The position numbers and the translations under genes are program-made. The notes beneath the pieces were generated by a model that worked only from the letters and a program-made list of their open reading frames with translations, was not told the DNA's origin and made no database searches. A DNA stretch of 64,000 bases from Macrolepiota albuminosa (Eukaryota; Basidiomycota; Agaricomycetes; Agaricales; Agaricaceae), in contig JAMWFC010000028.1 in assembly GCA_027475525.1 (NCBI GenBank), forward strand, positions 546,831 to 610,830. Direction: 5' to 3'. Positions 44,212 through 55,245 of the stretch are shown here, one piece after another. Position 1 is the stretch's first letter, and every line of letters begins with the position of its first letter.

Positions 44212-44945
44212 GTTCGTCTAGACAAAGGATTATATAATCAGTTGTCAAACTTAATTGATGTATAGATGACTGAGATGATTGAGGTATTTCTGATCTCTAC
44301 TCCAGATCTGATTCTAACAACATGTTCCTCAATTGTATAGTTTATCCTAATCCATCTATCTGTCCACTCTGTCCCCCCCTTGCGACAACTACTCAACCTA
44401 GTTGCCTACGTGACATACATATACTGCAATCTATTTTGATTTCTGATTCTTTGACAACTCCACACTTATATTATTTTGTATGTAAATCCTACTTGTGATA
44501 TACTGTTCCACCCCTTTAGCTAGGAAAGTCCCCTCTGAGTTGGATATCACTAAGGCGTCATAAGGCGTTCACACTTAGAAAGATGAATTCACACTCTGCT
44601 GCCCTGTAAAGAACTAGTCAATGAGACTGAGATGCAAAAGTCTTTGCTTTGAATTGACAGGCATAACAACTGGCTTGACCTTTTGCCACTAAGAGACTCA
44701 GCAATGAGACTTTGTCTCACTCTAGACTAAGTCAAAAACACACTAGGTATATTATGTTACATTTGTTTTATGTCTTATTTGAAGTATTAGGATAGCTAGT
44801 TGCAGTAAAAAATTGTATTGTCCGACTAAAAAAGGACTCTATGCTAAAGAGTGGAATACATTCGACAATTATACAAAGTCTGCTTTGTCTTCTACTTCCT
44901 CAATTTCAACATATTCATCATTTATTGGCAGATCAACCACCTCTT
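44212..44945. other. Unassigned
   Basis: No coding motif recognised. The element M2 motif recurs once more as GTCTAGACAAAGGATTATATAA at 44217-44238. Otherwise ordinary AT-rich sequence downstream (3') of gene U2. Confidence 0.35.
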
Positions 44946-44947
44946 TA

Positions 44948-45800
44948 ATCTACATTGACAGCGAACGTACTGTAGCAGCATGACAATTGGCTTTTTCAGG
45001 ATCAGCAAGCAAAATAACATCTTGAATGTTGAATAAAGTCATGTCTCCAAAGCGGCCCTTGTAGATGCTGACTGTGAATGTAGCAATAACAGTGGACCAG
45101 TTTGCTATATCAACATATGCATGAGACAATGACTGATATTTTTCAAGGTTGAATTTTTGGTATTGCCCATCATAAACTGATACTAGAATCATTATTCAAT
45201 TTTAATAAGCCATAATAGAAAAAAGTGGGTGAATTCTATGGCTTACCTGAATCTCCATATAGTCTTACTGCATCGGACCAAGATAACTTGGTGTGGCTGC
45301 AATCATCCTTCTTTGTTGGAGAAGCAGGAGCTAGTCTTGTGGATGAAACTGGTTTTTCTAAAGAGTTGTTAGCTTTCTATATTAAGTGATGGTCATTAAT
45401 TATACTGTATACCTGAACGACTCATGTTCTTTCTCATGAGCATTGTTGTAAGGAACATACTATTCTGTTGCGTGATTACCAATAAATTCTTCTTGTTGGA
45501 AACTGCTTCAATAAAGGCTATTGCATGAGGAAAGGTGCAATCTGAAAAAGCAACTGATATATAATATGAGTCTCCTTTGTCAACTAGATGGCTAAACATA
45601 ACCATTCCAACAAGATAAAAGACAGAAAAGTTTTGCTTGGCTGTAGAAGATCTTTTTCGCTAGAAGACAAATCCTTGTTGGAAGTCTTGAGAGTTAGCAG
45701 CTGCAAGATTGACCATTTGAACATTACTTGATTTAGGTACATGGACGTCCAATTCCATAAGACAACTTGCTACACTAGAAAAGGAGTATTTGAGATTAAA
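44948..45800 (-). pseudogene. U2: unrecognised spliced gene with one nonsense codon
   Basis: Minus strand. The exon from about 45795 to 45413 reads SSVASCLMELDVHVPKSSNV, a TAG in FVF*RKRSS (about 45655), then NFSVFYLVGMVMFSHLVDKG and FSDCTFPHAIAFIEAVSNKK, ending MLMRKNMSRS. Intron 45412-45358 (55 bp, GTATAC...TTTAG), exon 45357-45247 (EKPVSSTRLAPASPTKKDDC, ending RLYGDS), intron 45246-45183 (64 bp, GTAAGC...TTCTAG), last exon 45182-44948 (VSVYDGQYQKFNLEKYQSLS, then YKGRFGDMTLFNIQDVILLA), stop at 44948-44950. Both joins keep frame. No family recognised; no signal peptide, zinc ligands or repeats. Only one stop, so decay is slight or recent. Confidence 0.55.
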
Positions 45801-46359
45801 AACAGCCTCTTTGGATACTTAGGAAGTTTGGTGTCATAGCATGTATAATTGATTACTTCTAGAATGATAGGTTGTATGTTGTTGGACTTAGTAAGTTTTA
45901 ACTATTGTGCAAGGTGTTTCCATCTTCTACTGCTGAAAAAGATTGAGAAAATATGAAAATTAAAGTGAGTCAACAAACTGCCCCAATAATTGAATATTTT
46001 GTTCAATCTATCAATCAGCGAGCTCTTGTCCAAATCACATGATTTATACATCATTATAAAGCCAGGATGCAGTTGTATGTCATGTGAATTTCTATGATTT
46101 TTTGCTTACGTAATTGTTGCACACCATGTGAATCTTTTCAAAAAGGCCAAACATTGGGGCAGTTTTTTGAGCCAGTGTATGTCTGGACATAACACTCTTA
46201 CTGTAGCATGTCACAATCTGCAAAGGTGTCTCTATGTGCAAAATGCAATGCTCAACTGAGTGTGGTTAGCTGTTAAGTCTAGGAAAAATCTCATAGCTAC
46301 ATATAATATATTACAAGTGTTTCTTGTAGTTTTTGAGAGAGATAATTGAGAACTAAAAA

Positions 46360-46618
46360 TGTGGTAGGTGCAAGAGTGCAAAATCAGAGGGAGGTTTGTC
46401 ACTAACTGGATCTTGGTCAAGTGAATCAAGATTGATTGTAAAAAATCTAACTTCACAAATGTTTCCATACATATCAAATGGCTTGAAATTCACATTCCAA
46501 AGTATATTGGGAAGTAGAAAGCTCAGAGGAAGAGACATGCTTCAGGTCAATGAAAGAGAGTATGACAGCTTGGGGGCAGTTGAAGTTCTGCATACAGCTA
46601 GAACGGCATAGTCAAAAT
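46360..46618 (-). pseudogene. Exon-like minus-strand piece, possibly the front of U2
   Basis: One frame reads AHFDYAVLAVCRTSTAPKLS, then LSLT, a TGA, then SMSLPLSFLLPNILWNVNFK, MYGNICEVRFFTINLDSLDQ and DFALLHLPHF. It has the same strand as U2 and lies 560 bp upstream of it. It is protein-like and nearly open, but no family was recognised and no splice link to U2 was proved. Confidence 0.4.
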
Positions 46619-46656
46619 GCGCACTAGCACTATGACACTCTGTTTTTTTTTCAAGG

Positions 46657-46945
46657 TTCTGCTGAAATAGTTCATGCTGCTATCTACTGCAATACTGTTC
46701 ACCCTGACACTGAGGCTCTCATACAAGAGGCCTGTAAAGACTTGGAGAATGAGGTCTTTTTATCTGTTACTAAGGCAGCTCTACATTATAAAGTTCCATA
46801 CCACACTTTATGGCATCAATATAATGGTCTCGCCACACCTAAAACTGAAGCACACAAGAACCAACTACTTCTTACTCCTGCATAGGAAGAGGCACTTGTT
46901 GAGTGGATTCTGTTGAGAGATCAAACAATGCATTAGATATACAGC
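46657..46945 (+). pseudogene. Pogo/Tc1-type transposase, N-terminal DNA-binding fragment
   Basis: The plus strand, from an AG at 46656, reads LIQEACKDLENEVFLSVTKA, then ALHYKVPYHTLWHQYNGLAT, KTEAHKNQLLLTPA, a TAG, then EEALVEWILLRDQ. This is the psq-type helix-turn-helix (A..Y.VP..TL..R..G..T) followed by the start of a CENP-B-type helix-turn-helix (LT..QE..LveWI), as in pogo/Fot transposases and CENP-B-like proteins. The DDE nuclease domain is absent downstream. Stops at 46882 and 46933. Confidence 0.72.
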
Positions 46946-47890
46946 CACCATTATAGCATTGCTGCCTCAATACCATAACTGATAACACACCTGTCTCACT
47001 GTACTCAATGGGGGCAGCCCTTACTCCAGCCCCTCCTGCTCCTGTACATTTCTTGACCTCAGGCATTTCCACAAGTTATTCTACTGGTTCATCCATAGTA
47101 CAGCACCTAGCCTACTATTCCATTAATTCCTTACATGCTCATAACAGTACTTATTATAGTAGATTTTGTCAATAGAAGCATTGATTCATTGACAGATAAG
47201 ATGTACACATGGTTATTAATGCCTGGCTTGTGTGCAATGCATCATCGAGTGTCCAAGACAAGTCAAGCAGAGCTAGAATTATGACTGTGACCCGGTGTGA
47301 TGGATTTTGCACTTCCCATTGCTTTTGGTACCTCTCACTCAGTCATTAATCAACGCAACTTATGCAATAGAAAACTCCAAGAAAAAAACTACTAGTCCAT
47401 AGCCAAGATGCATATTGAGATGACCTGGAAGTTTGAGGACCAAACGTATTGAGAACAAGTCTACAGAAAGAAATAGCTAAAATTTGCATTTTCCAGCACA
47501 TGACAGTATTGTCACTTATGTACAGAATGCAGGGTTTATTTTTATTTACTTATCTAAGCAATGTGGTGATGGCTATGTATTCATAGTGGTAATAGAAGTA
47601 GAAGCTTGATGCCATCATGATGAGAGGGTAGATAAGAAAAACATTTCAACCAACTCTCCTTCTTTGATCGTGTTGTGCCACTCTACCCCTATCCATTTGC
47701 CTATGCCACCCCTGCCTGGTGACAACACTACTGCTTCATAGCTATGCTACAAGGACCACCAAGAAATATACAAGCACTATTTGGACAAGCAGCAAATAGC
47801 AGCTCAGTCCAATTAACATCTGCTGTGAGCTCATCAATATGTACTGAACAGCCTGTTCTTGGTCCCAGTCAGGTATGGCTAGTACTGGCA
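46946..47890 (+). other. Unassigned region with protein-like fragments
   Basis: The plus strand gives short protein-like pieces (for example MGAALTPAPPAPVHFLTSGI near 47008 and AWLVCNASSSVQDKSSRA near 47223) broken by stops. No motif recognised. Possibly the remains of the pogo element's centre or of another transposon. Confidence 0.3.
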
Positions 47891-47954
47891 GCGCAGCAGA
47901 TTCCTCAAGCCAATGTGACATTGGAGCAATTTGCTGTGGCTCTCCCATCCTCAA

Positions 47955-49590
47955 GTGGTGTCAAAACAGGGGTCCTGTGAGTGTTTTCATGGCCTGGTTG
48001 CATGTCCTAACCATTACAAGTGCTCATTATGCTCACGTTGAGGTGAGCTATGTGAGTTTAAGGCACTGGTGGCAAAGTCTCAGGATAACTTGATTTGTGT
48101 TTCTTGTCAAGCCTGGCATGAGCAATGCTCTATGGCTCAGGCATGGAGAGCATCATGCATGAGCAAAAAGCAGGGATAGGACATCACCTGGATGCTGAGC
48201 CAGTTGGCTAGTACATCCAGATTGAAGGCTGAGGAGCCGAGTAAGATACTGGCTGAGAGTTCATTGAGAGGAAAGAAGACAAAGGCGTTGACTACATGGC
48301 GGGATAAGGAGAAGTGCAGAGCTTTGCCTGCGTTGATGGAGGAAGCACCAATGACTTGGCATGATAAGGGAAAGCGTTGAGCATCACCAGAGCTGTACTT
48401 TGGGGAGGCAACAAATTCAGGTTCAATATTATTTAATTATGTGTGTAGATATGCAAATACAAAGTCATCGAGTGCAGGCAATGCGCCTAGGTCAAAGGGT
48501 GCAAAGTTAAGTGGAGTGCAGTTTGAGGGTTCATCAAAGGCTGTGGGGTTAGTTGAGGCACAAGCTGAGGGGTTGTTGCAAGGAAAAAGTGTAAACGTGT
48601 CATCTCTGCAGCACAACACAGGAAAACACCAAGTGTTGACTGAGTCAATGGAGATAGTAGGATACAAGCATGCATGGAGGTCCTCAAGCTTGGACATATC
48701 AGATATTTATGAAATCTCCCCAATACCTGCCTGACCATCTATTGACAAGGAGACGCACCAGCATTTGTAGGAGGCCCTGGTGGCTGAGCACCAGATAACC
48801 TTACAGTTGCAGCACATGTGAGAGGATCTTCTGTGGGAATGGCACACTGGGGAGACCATGCGGGAAGAGCAGAATACGGCGATTTGGACAGGGACAGAGC
48901 ATTTGGAGCCAGGGATGCCACTTTAGTGGCACGTGTGGCTATCAAAGATAAGTTGGCTGGTTTGCAGGCACAAGTAGAGCATATCAAGAATCAAAAGTTG
49001 TACAATGTGGCACCTGGGGCATTGGAGACAGAGGAGGTATGGCAGGCAATATGGCAAGTAGAAGCAGTACAGCCACAGAGTTTATAGAGGAGGAACTGGC
49101 TGTTGAATGTGTTAGCATCAGCCTATGAAAATGTTATGTGTAAGTGACCCTATGTCCCATAATATCTACCTGATACATCTTCACATACAGGAGGGGTGCA
49201 TGAGTACTGACTGTTGTTGGACAGGGATTTCTCTGCGCTTGCCCTCATCCAGCAAAGGCTACCCCAGCATATTCCACCAGAGCTGATGCAAGGAATTGAT
49301 CAGTTGGGAGATCTGTTGGCGGCACACCAATGCAGGAACATTGTGATACTGGGAACTTGGATGGAAGTAGCAGCAGATGCTGGCCAACTCATGCTAATGC
49401 AGAATGAAATAATTGCAATGGTAGTATCAACATTAGAAGAAGCAATAACAACAGCAGAGGTGGGTGAAGCGGCAGTTATAGCAGCAATGATGGATGGAGC
49501 AGCGATGGGTGATGTGACAGCAGCAGCAATGACAACTGTGGAAGAGACAGAAGAGAGACCAGAGGTTAGAAGGAGGCTCATATTGTAATC
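47955..49590 (+). pseudogene. Decayed ORF region with Cys-pair motifs (gag-like, unrecognised)
   Basis: The plus strand in corrected frame reads CECFHGLVACPNHYKCSLCS (about 47978-48037) and LICVSCQAWHEQCSMAQAWR (about 48091-48150). CxC/CxxC spacing like this occurs in expanded zinc-binding families of Agaricomycetes. The frame continues KALTTWRDKEKCRALPALME (to a stop at 48380) and, in the same phase, SKGAKLSGVQFEGSSKAVGL (48441-48734). It then passes to other frames: VAIKDKLAGLQAQVEHIKNQ (coiled-coil-like, about 48939-48998) and MLDRDFSALALIQQRLPQHI (49214-49588). The Cys pairs and coiled coil suggest a nucleic-acid-binding or gag-like protein. Function unknown. Confidence 0.4.
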
Positions 49591-50400
49591 TCTTGCTCAC
49601 AACCCTAAAATGTACATTGCATATGCCATACTATATATGATTGAACGTTGTAGATAGTGTACTACAATTGGACTAATAGACTATGCCTCAGCATATTGTG
49701 ATATTAATAATTTTTCATTATGGATGTTATAAGCAATTGGATGACTTGGACATGCTAATAGTCAATTGTATTTAACTATCATTATATAAGCATACATTAT
49801 TATAATCAGAAACAGACATATTAAACAGTGTAGGGGAACAACAAATCATGATACTATGCAATTAAGGCATTTTGATACTCCTTTAACTTATTGGCAATAA
49901 AGCTCAGTTAGCTGAACATTGACAATCCAGGTTGGCATAAAGATCTTATATACAAAAATATGAATGATTGACTAGTAGTAAGTATTAATGTAATTATTAT
50001 CTGTACCAATACCAATGATTATAACAGGTCTTCTACTAATATTATAAAACTGTTTCTCTAAAAATGTTTAATCAATAAGAGCTTTACTGCCATACTTTTC
50101 AATGTTCCTCATGAGAATTGCACCTAATGCTCCAATGATGGAGGATGCTGAGCTACAGTCATATATAAAGAAAAAATAATATAATATAATATAAAATAAA
50201 CCACATAAGCCCAGCAACGTGTGTTTAGTCTTGATGTCCAGCTACAGGTATAGAATGGATAGATAGATATTGTACTAACTACAATAAAAAGAACTATAAA
50301 TAGAATATTTAGTAATAGGTCTTTGACATGTATCAAGTGAACATACCTCTAGTCAAGCATGAAAATATTGGCCTTGTTTATGTACGTTGCCGCACTGCAC
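49591..50400. other. AT-rich spacer left of U3 and the chromovirus
   Basis: No motif recognised. A run of ATAAT units lies at 50175-50196. Part of this may be introns or 3' sequence of the minus-strand U3 relic that resumes at 50410. Confidence 0.3.
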
Positions 50401-50409
50401 AGAAGATTG

Positions 50410-50648
50410 AGCAAGTTTGATTGTCAAAAAACACTTCATGTACACAATTATTTCCACACAAAGTGAAATCAGGATTGTTAGGCTTGCGTTGTACTATATG
50501 TTTGATGACAATAAGCTTTGTGTTCTACTTGACCTCTTTTGAAGCATCTGAGTAACTCCAAACTGTGTCAAGCCATTGATTTTTGTGAGTATGGAACGCA
50601 GCAACAAGAATCCCTCATTCATTAAACACTTTTGTCATGAGATGTTTC
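50410..50648 (-). pseudogene. U3 relic, downstream half (cut by the chromovirus)
   Basis: The minus strand reads HLMTKVFNE, stop, GILVAAFHTHKNQWLDTVWS, YSDASKEVK, stop, NTKLIVIKHIVQRKPNNPDF and TLCGNNCVHEVFFD. It starts at the target-site GTTTC (50644-50648) beside the inserted element, and its upstream half is 57145-57735. Unrecognised. Stops predate or follow the insertion; the two halves also differ by one frame. Confidence 0.45.
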
Positions 50649-51167
50649 TGTAAGGGCGACCTCTAGAGGCTGTGGCTCAGTCACACAGCTGGCAGAGAGA
50701 GATCCAAAGTGTATTAGAATATATACTGACAATATCAAGGTAGCTACTCACCTGGCAGAGGGAGATCCAAAGAGAACAAGTCTGGGGATTCCCTATGCCA
50801 GGTTGGACGCTTCTGGGGCCTCTGAAGCATGGGAAACAACTGTACAGTACAACAAAACCTTAAAAACTCAAAAATTGACTAACCAAACAAGTGTGCAAAC
50901 AAGGGAGGAAAACTCCGGACTTTAGAAGTCAGAAAGGCAAACTCCGGCTTATCTAAGCAGCCTGAGAGCGGTGCTGAAGGGCCCACACTTGTCTGAGTGA
51001 TAGCTAAAGAACCAGAGCACCTCAAAGGTTGAGAATAGTACCAACAGATAGTGTTGAAGAAGTAGTAACAGCAAAATGAGAGAATGGTAGAAGAAATAAG
51101 GAAGTGACTGAAAGGAGAGTGAAGAAATAAGGAGTGAAAGAAGAAAGGAATGAGGGGTCCCCTGACA
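50649..51167 (-). repeat. Chromovirus 3' LTR
   Basis: 519 bp. Read on the minus strand it starts TGTCAGGGGACCCCTCATTC and ends GGTCGCCCTTACA (TG...CA). It follows the polypurine tract directly. It contains a TATA-like stretch on the minus strand (about 50730-50718) and pyrimidine-rich blocks as usual for LTRs. Confidence 0.95.
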
Positions 51168-51183
51168 TCACCCCCCCTCTAGA
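51168..51183 (-). promoter_or_regulatory. Polypurine tract
   Basis: On the minus strand TCTAGAGGGGGGGTGA lies directly before the 3' LTR. Such purine runs prime plus-strand DNA synthesis in LTR retrotransposons. It overlaps the pol stop codon (TAG, 51181-51179). Confidence 0.8.
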
Positions 51184-54100
51184 GTGCGGCGTCTCGACGT
51201 GCTGGATAGAAGTAGTTCTGGATGGCCTGGTCCACTTTGGAAAGGGAATAGAGGCCTCTGATTGCCCGAGGAGCATCAGGATGCTGTTGATAGAATTCCC
51301 GGACCAAGGAAGGGGCATGGACATTCTCTTGTGGCTCCCAGGAAACGTCCTCGATTCCATAGCCCTTCCACTTGACCTTGAACTGAAGCTTATTCCTAAA
51401 GAGTCGGCTGTCTAGGATCCGCTCCACTTCGTACTCTTCTTGGTTGTTTACCAGAACTGGTGGTGGAGGTGGCTGTGGACGTCGACCTGGAATTGGATCC
51501 TCTGGGGCTGGAGAAAGCTTCACCACATTGAAGACTGGATGGAGTCGACTCATTCCACTAGGCAGCTTGAGTCGATAGGCAAGTGGGCCTACCTGTCTTA
51601 CTATAGGGAAGGGGCCTAGACGACGGTGAGAGAGCTTCTGAGAAGGTCGGGTAGTGGCAATGTCAGAGGCATCCAGGTAGACTCGATCTCCAGGCTTGTA
51701 CTTGGGGGCTGGAGTTCGTCCACGATCGTAGTAGCGGGCCATGTCATCCTTTGCCTTAGCTAAAGCTGCCTTGGCCTCCTCCTGGGCTGCCTTCATCCGA
51801 TCTATGAACTCATTGACAGCTTCATTCTCTGAAGGTCGTCCACGAGGCTCAAATCCCATCCGAGGATGTCGACCAGTATCTAGAAGGAAAGGAGACATCT
51901 GGGTGGCAGCGTGTACACGGTTGTTGTACTGGAACTCTGCCTCTGGTAATAGATCGTCCCAGTCATCCTGTCGTTCATTGCAGAAGAGCCGGAGATACTG
52001 TTCTAGCTCCTGGTTGACACGCTCAGTCTGGCCATCAGACTGGGGGTGGTAGGCTGTGGAGGTGTGGAGTTTGACATGGAGGAGGCGATACAGTTCTCTC
52101 GTAAACTCTGCCACAAACTGAGGTCCGCGGTCTGAGACATAAGCATCTGACAACCCATGGAGCTTCCAGACATGCTTCCGGTACAGATTGGCAGCACCCA
52201 TGGCTGAGCAAGTAGTGTGTGTTGGAATAAAATGAGCACGCTTGCCACAGAGATCCACTACCACCATGATCGCATCATATCCATGAGAATCAGGTAACTC
52301 AACAATGAAGTCTACCGAGGCCACACTCCAACGCTCAGCTGGGATAGGCAATGGATGAAGCTGTCCCATAGGAGGCTGACGACGAGGCTTAGTCCGAAGG
52401 CAAAGATCGCAGGTGGAGGTGTAAGAGCCAATATACCGTGACATTTGAGGCCACCAGTAATTCCGCGAAACCAGCTCCAGTGTCTTCCATCTGCCAGGAT
52501 GTCCTGCAACTCGAGAGTCATGATGCTGTTCCACAATCCACCTCCAGAGGTCTGGCAGGTTGGGAACATAAATGCGTCCCCGGAAGGTGAGAAGACCATT
52601 CTCCAGAGACCACTCGTTGGTGCGGACAGACTTCACTCCAGCTTTCTCTTGAGCATGCAAGGCCATGGCAGCCTTAGCTACCAGATCTTCTTGAGTGCCC
52701 TCCCGGTTACCTCGTCGGATGTCTCGAAGGATGCTCACTTCTTCTCCCTGGCCAACCACACCTTCTAGAGCACGGATAGCAAATAGTTCTGGCTTCAGAA
52801 GTACAATATTGTCATTGTCACTAGCTCCTGAACCATGGTCTGCTCGCCTAGAAAGCGCATCTGGCTTACCCATGCTCCGTCCCGGTTTGTGATGCAGAGA
52901 GAAGTCAAAGTTGGCCAGATACAAGGACCATCGAGCCTGTCGGCGGTTGAGTTTCTTGGCCGTCCGAAAGTACTCTAAGTTCTTGTGATCAGTCCACACC
53001 TCGAATTTATGCCTGGCACCCTCAAGGAAATGTCGCCACTCCTCAAATGACCGAATGATAGCTAGCATCTCCTTGTCATGGATCTCATAATTTCGCTCCA
53101 CGGCATTGAGACTCTTGGAGTAGAAAGCCACAGGATGCCACTTACCATCCTCCCTTGACTGTTGAGAGAGAACGGCCCCAGTAGCAAAATCTGAGCTATC
53201 AGCTTCGACATAGAAGGGAGAGTCATCATCTGGGAATATAAGGACAGGCTTTGAAGTGACTGCCTGTTTGAGGGCATCAAAGGCTGTCTGCTGTGCTGCA
53301 TCCCAGTGCCAAGGAGTGTCCTTAGTGGTGAGATCGAAGAGGGGCCGGGCATGGTGTGAGAAATCCTGAATAAACCTCCAGTAGAAGTTGGTAAAACCCA
53401 GGAAGGCCTGAACCTCCTTCTTGTTCTTAGGCTCTGGCCACTCCGCTACACCAGCCACCTTGACTGGGTCCATCTCAGCCATTCCATGAGAGATGATCAG
53501 TCCAAGATATTCAACCTTAGTCTGCTCAAACTCACACTTCTCTGGCTTAAGATAGAGCTGGTGCTGGCGAAGACGTTCCAGTACAATGCGTGTAATCCGA
53601 CGATGCTCCTCTAGAGTCTTGGTATAGATGAGAATATCGTCAAGGTATACACACACAACACCTTCCGCTATGAGGTCTCGGAAAATGTCGTTCATCATGG
53701 TCTGGAAGGTGGCAGGGCTATTAGTGAGGCCAAAGAACATTACCAGAGGTTCAAAGAGTCCACGATTTGTTCGGAATGCTCCCTTCCACTCATCTCCTTC
53801 TTTGATGCGCACATTGTTGTAGCCCCAGCGGACATCCAACTTGGTAAAGTAGCGCGCACCTTGGAGGTTGTTGACAAGCTCTGAAATGAGTGGTAAGGGG
53901 TAGCGATTCTTCACAGTCATCGCATTCAAGACTCGGTAGTCCTGAACCAGACATAGAGATCCATCCTTCTTCTTAATGAAGAAGACTGGAGAGGCCATCG
54001 GAGACTTTGAGGGACGGATGCGACCAGAGTCTAAATTCTCCTGCAAAAAGGCATCAAGCTCATCCTGTTCTCTGGGAGAGAGTGGGTAGACCTTGCAGCT

Positions 54101-55237
54101 AGAGGGCTCAGCATTGGGTGTAAGCTCAATTGCATGGTCCCACTGCTTACGCTCTGGCAGGGAGTCAAATGATGCCTTAGAGAAAACATCCTCAAAGTCT
54201 TGCAGGTGATGAGGAACCGCATCTCGGAACGACTTAGGAGCAGAGTTGGCAGCAAATGCCTGAGCTAGCCGCTGGGAAGTAGTTTGGCTAGCTCTGATCT
54301 CTGCTACAGTTGGTGGAGGTCGTAACGTAGTTGCATAAATCCTATCACCTGTCTCGATAGCCTTGTCTGGAGACTCTGGGTCAGGAGTGCATCCAAATTC
54401 ACCCTCGCGTCCATCTTCCATCTGGGCTTCACTCACTACACCTCGAACGTCCTCATAGAGGGCCTCTCTATAAGGGAACGCCAAGGGAGGAGGATCCAGT
54501 AGGTCAAGGTCTGCAAAGGGGAGGTGTCCAACTCGGCAAGCCCGGATAGCAGCACGCTCACGGACTGACTCTCTGCGCTCCTCTCTCACTTCCTTAGCAC
54601 ATGTGGAACACCGTCGAGGGCAGCGGCTCATGCTCACCTTACCCTTGGCCCAGTCAATCTCAGGATTGTGATCACGCAGCCAGGAGAACCCAAGTATCAT
54701 GTCCTGCTTTCCTAGGCTGGTAACTGCAAAGACTGCACGCTCAGAATGAGTCTGATAACGAAGGACTAAATCCACCACTGAGCGGATGGATCCAGCTTCA
54801 TTGAGCGTACCGTCAATGTTATAGACTGGAATAGGGTGAGAGAGGGGACGGGTAGTGAGCCGGTGTTGTTCCACATAACGGGTGTCTAGGAAGAGTCCAG
54901 TAGCGCCACTGTCCAAGAGAGCTATGACGCTTCGAGTCTGCTGAGTGTCAGTTGTCTCAATCTCCACATTCAGACGCAGAGAGTTGGGAGAGGGAGTAGA
55001 AGCAACAACATAGCGACGGGGAAGGCGTCGTTCCCAAGCTGGGACACGTGGTCGTCGGACAGGAGAAGGAGGAGAAGAAGTCTTAGCGGAGGCTTGGACC
55101 AAGGGGGTATTTTGTACGTCGGAGGGGGTGCTTACAGTTTCAGTCAGAGAATCAGGAGTAGGGAGCGATACATTAGAAGACTCTACTGATTGACATGTAA
55201 ACTGATTAGCACCAGGCGGCGGAGGCGTACAACTCAT
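51179..55237 (-). CDS. pol: Chromovirus Pol polyprotein
   Basis: 1352 residues, uninterrupted. Protease: IALLDSGATGLFLD at about 105-118 (catalytic Asp 109). RT: KLDVRWGYNNV near 466-476 and VYLDDILIYT at 530-539. RNase H: YVEADSSDFATGAVLS near 677-692, HDKEMLAII and VWTDHKNLEYF. Integrase zinc domain: H906, H913, C943, C946; catalytic core D976 (SVDFIVE), D1036 (VSDRGPQF) and E1072 (GQTERVNQ), a D-D-35-E arrangement. GPY/F-type module RRLGPFPIVRQVGPLAYRLK near 1205-1224. C-terminal chromodomain about 1268-1306 (EYEVERILDSR, FKVKWKGYG, SWEPQENV), which defines a chromovirus and is thought to steer insertion to particular chromatin. The first ATG lies 8 nt after the gag stop in a different frame, so expression needs reinitiation or frameshifting. 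Confidence 0.97.
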   Translation of the reverse strand: MSCTPPPPGANQFTCQSVESSNVSLPTPDSLTETVSTPSDVQNTPLVQASAKTSSPPSPVRRPRVPAWERRLPRRYVVASTPSPNSLRLNVEIETTDTQQTRSVIALLDSGATGLFLDTRYVEQHRLTTRPLSHPIPVYNIDGTLNEAGSIRSVVDLVLRYQTHSERAVFAVTSLGKQDMILGFSWLRDHNPEIDWAKGKVSMSRCPRRCSTCAKEVREERRESVRERAAIRACRVGHLPFADLDLLDPPPLAFPYREALYEDVRGVVSEAQMEDGREGEFGCTPDPESPDKAIETGDRIYATTLRPPPTVAEIRASQTTSQRLAQAFAANSAPKSFRDAVPHHLQDFEDVFSKASFDSLPERKQWDHAIELTPNAEPSSCKVYPLSPREQDELDAFLQENLDSGRIRPSKSPMASPVFFIKKKDGSLCLVQDYRVLNAMTVKNRYPLPLISELVNNLQGARYFTKLDVRWGYNNVRIKEGDEWKGAFRTNRGLFEPLVMFFGLTNSPATFQTMMNDIFRDLIAEGVVCVYLDDILIYTKTLEEHRRITRIVLERLRQHQLYLKPEKCEFEQTKVEYLGLIISHGMAEMDPVKVAGVAEWPEPKNKKEVQAFLGFTNFYWRFIQDFSHHARPLFDLTTKDTPWHWDAAQQTAFDALKQAVTSKPVLIFPDDDSPFYVEADSSDFATGAVLSQQSREDGKWHPVAFYSKSLNAVERNYEIHDKEMLAIIRSFEEWRHFLEGARHKFEVWTDHKNLEYFRTAKKLNRRQARWSLYLANFDFSLHHKPGRSMGKPDALSRRADHGSGASDNDNIVLLKPELFAIRALEGVVGQGEEVSILRDIRRGNREGTQEDLVAKAAMALHAQEKAGVKSVRTNEWSLENGLLTFRGRIYVPNLPDLWRWIVEQHHDSRVAGHPGRWKTLELVSRNYWWPQMSRYIGSYTSTCDLCLRTKPRRQPPMGQLHPLPIPAERWSVASVDFIVELPDSHGYDAIMVVVDLCGKRAHFIPTHTTCSAMGAANLYRKHVWKLHGLSDAYVSDRGPQFVAEFTRELYRLLHVKLHTSTAYHPQSDGQTERVNQELEQYLRLFCNERQDDWDDLLPEAEFQYNNRVHAATQMSPFLLDTGRHPRMGFEPRGRPSENEAVNEFIDRMKAAQEEAKAALAKAKDDMARYYDRGRTPAPKYKPGDRVYLDASDIATTRPSQKLSHRRLGPFPIVRQVGPLAYRLKLPSGMSRLHPVFNVVKLSPAPEDPIPGRRPQPPPPPVLVNNQEEYEVERILDSRLFRNKLQFKVKWKGYGIEDVSWEPQENVHAPSLVREFYQQHPDAPRAIRGLYSLSKVDQAIQNYFYPARRDAAL

Positions 55238-55245
55238 CCGTCGCT

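Noticed and set aside
49214..49588. A 124-codon Ala/Glu/Met-rich frame with an equally long open frame on the other strand (49300-49581)
   Set aside because: Kept only as part of the decayed 47.9-49.6 kb region; the opposite-strand frame is a composition shadow.
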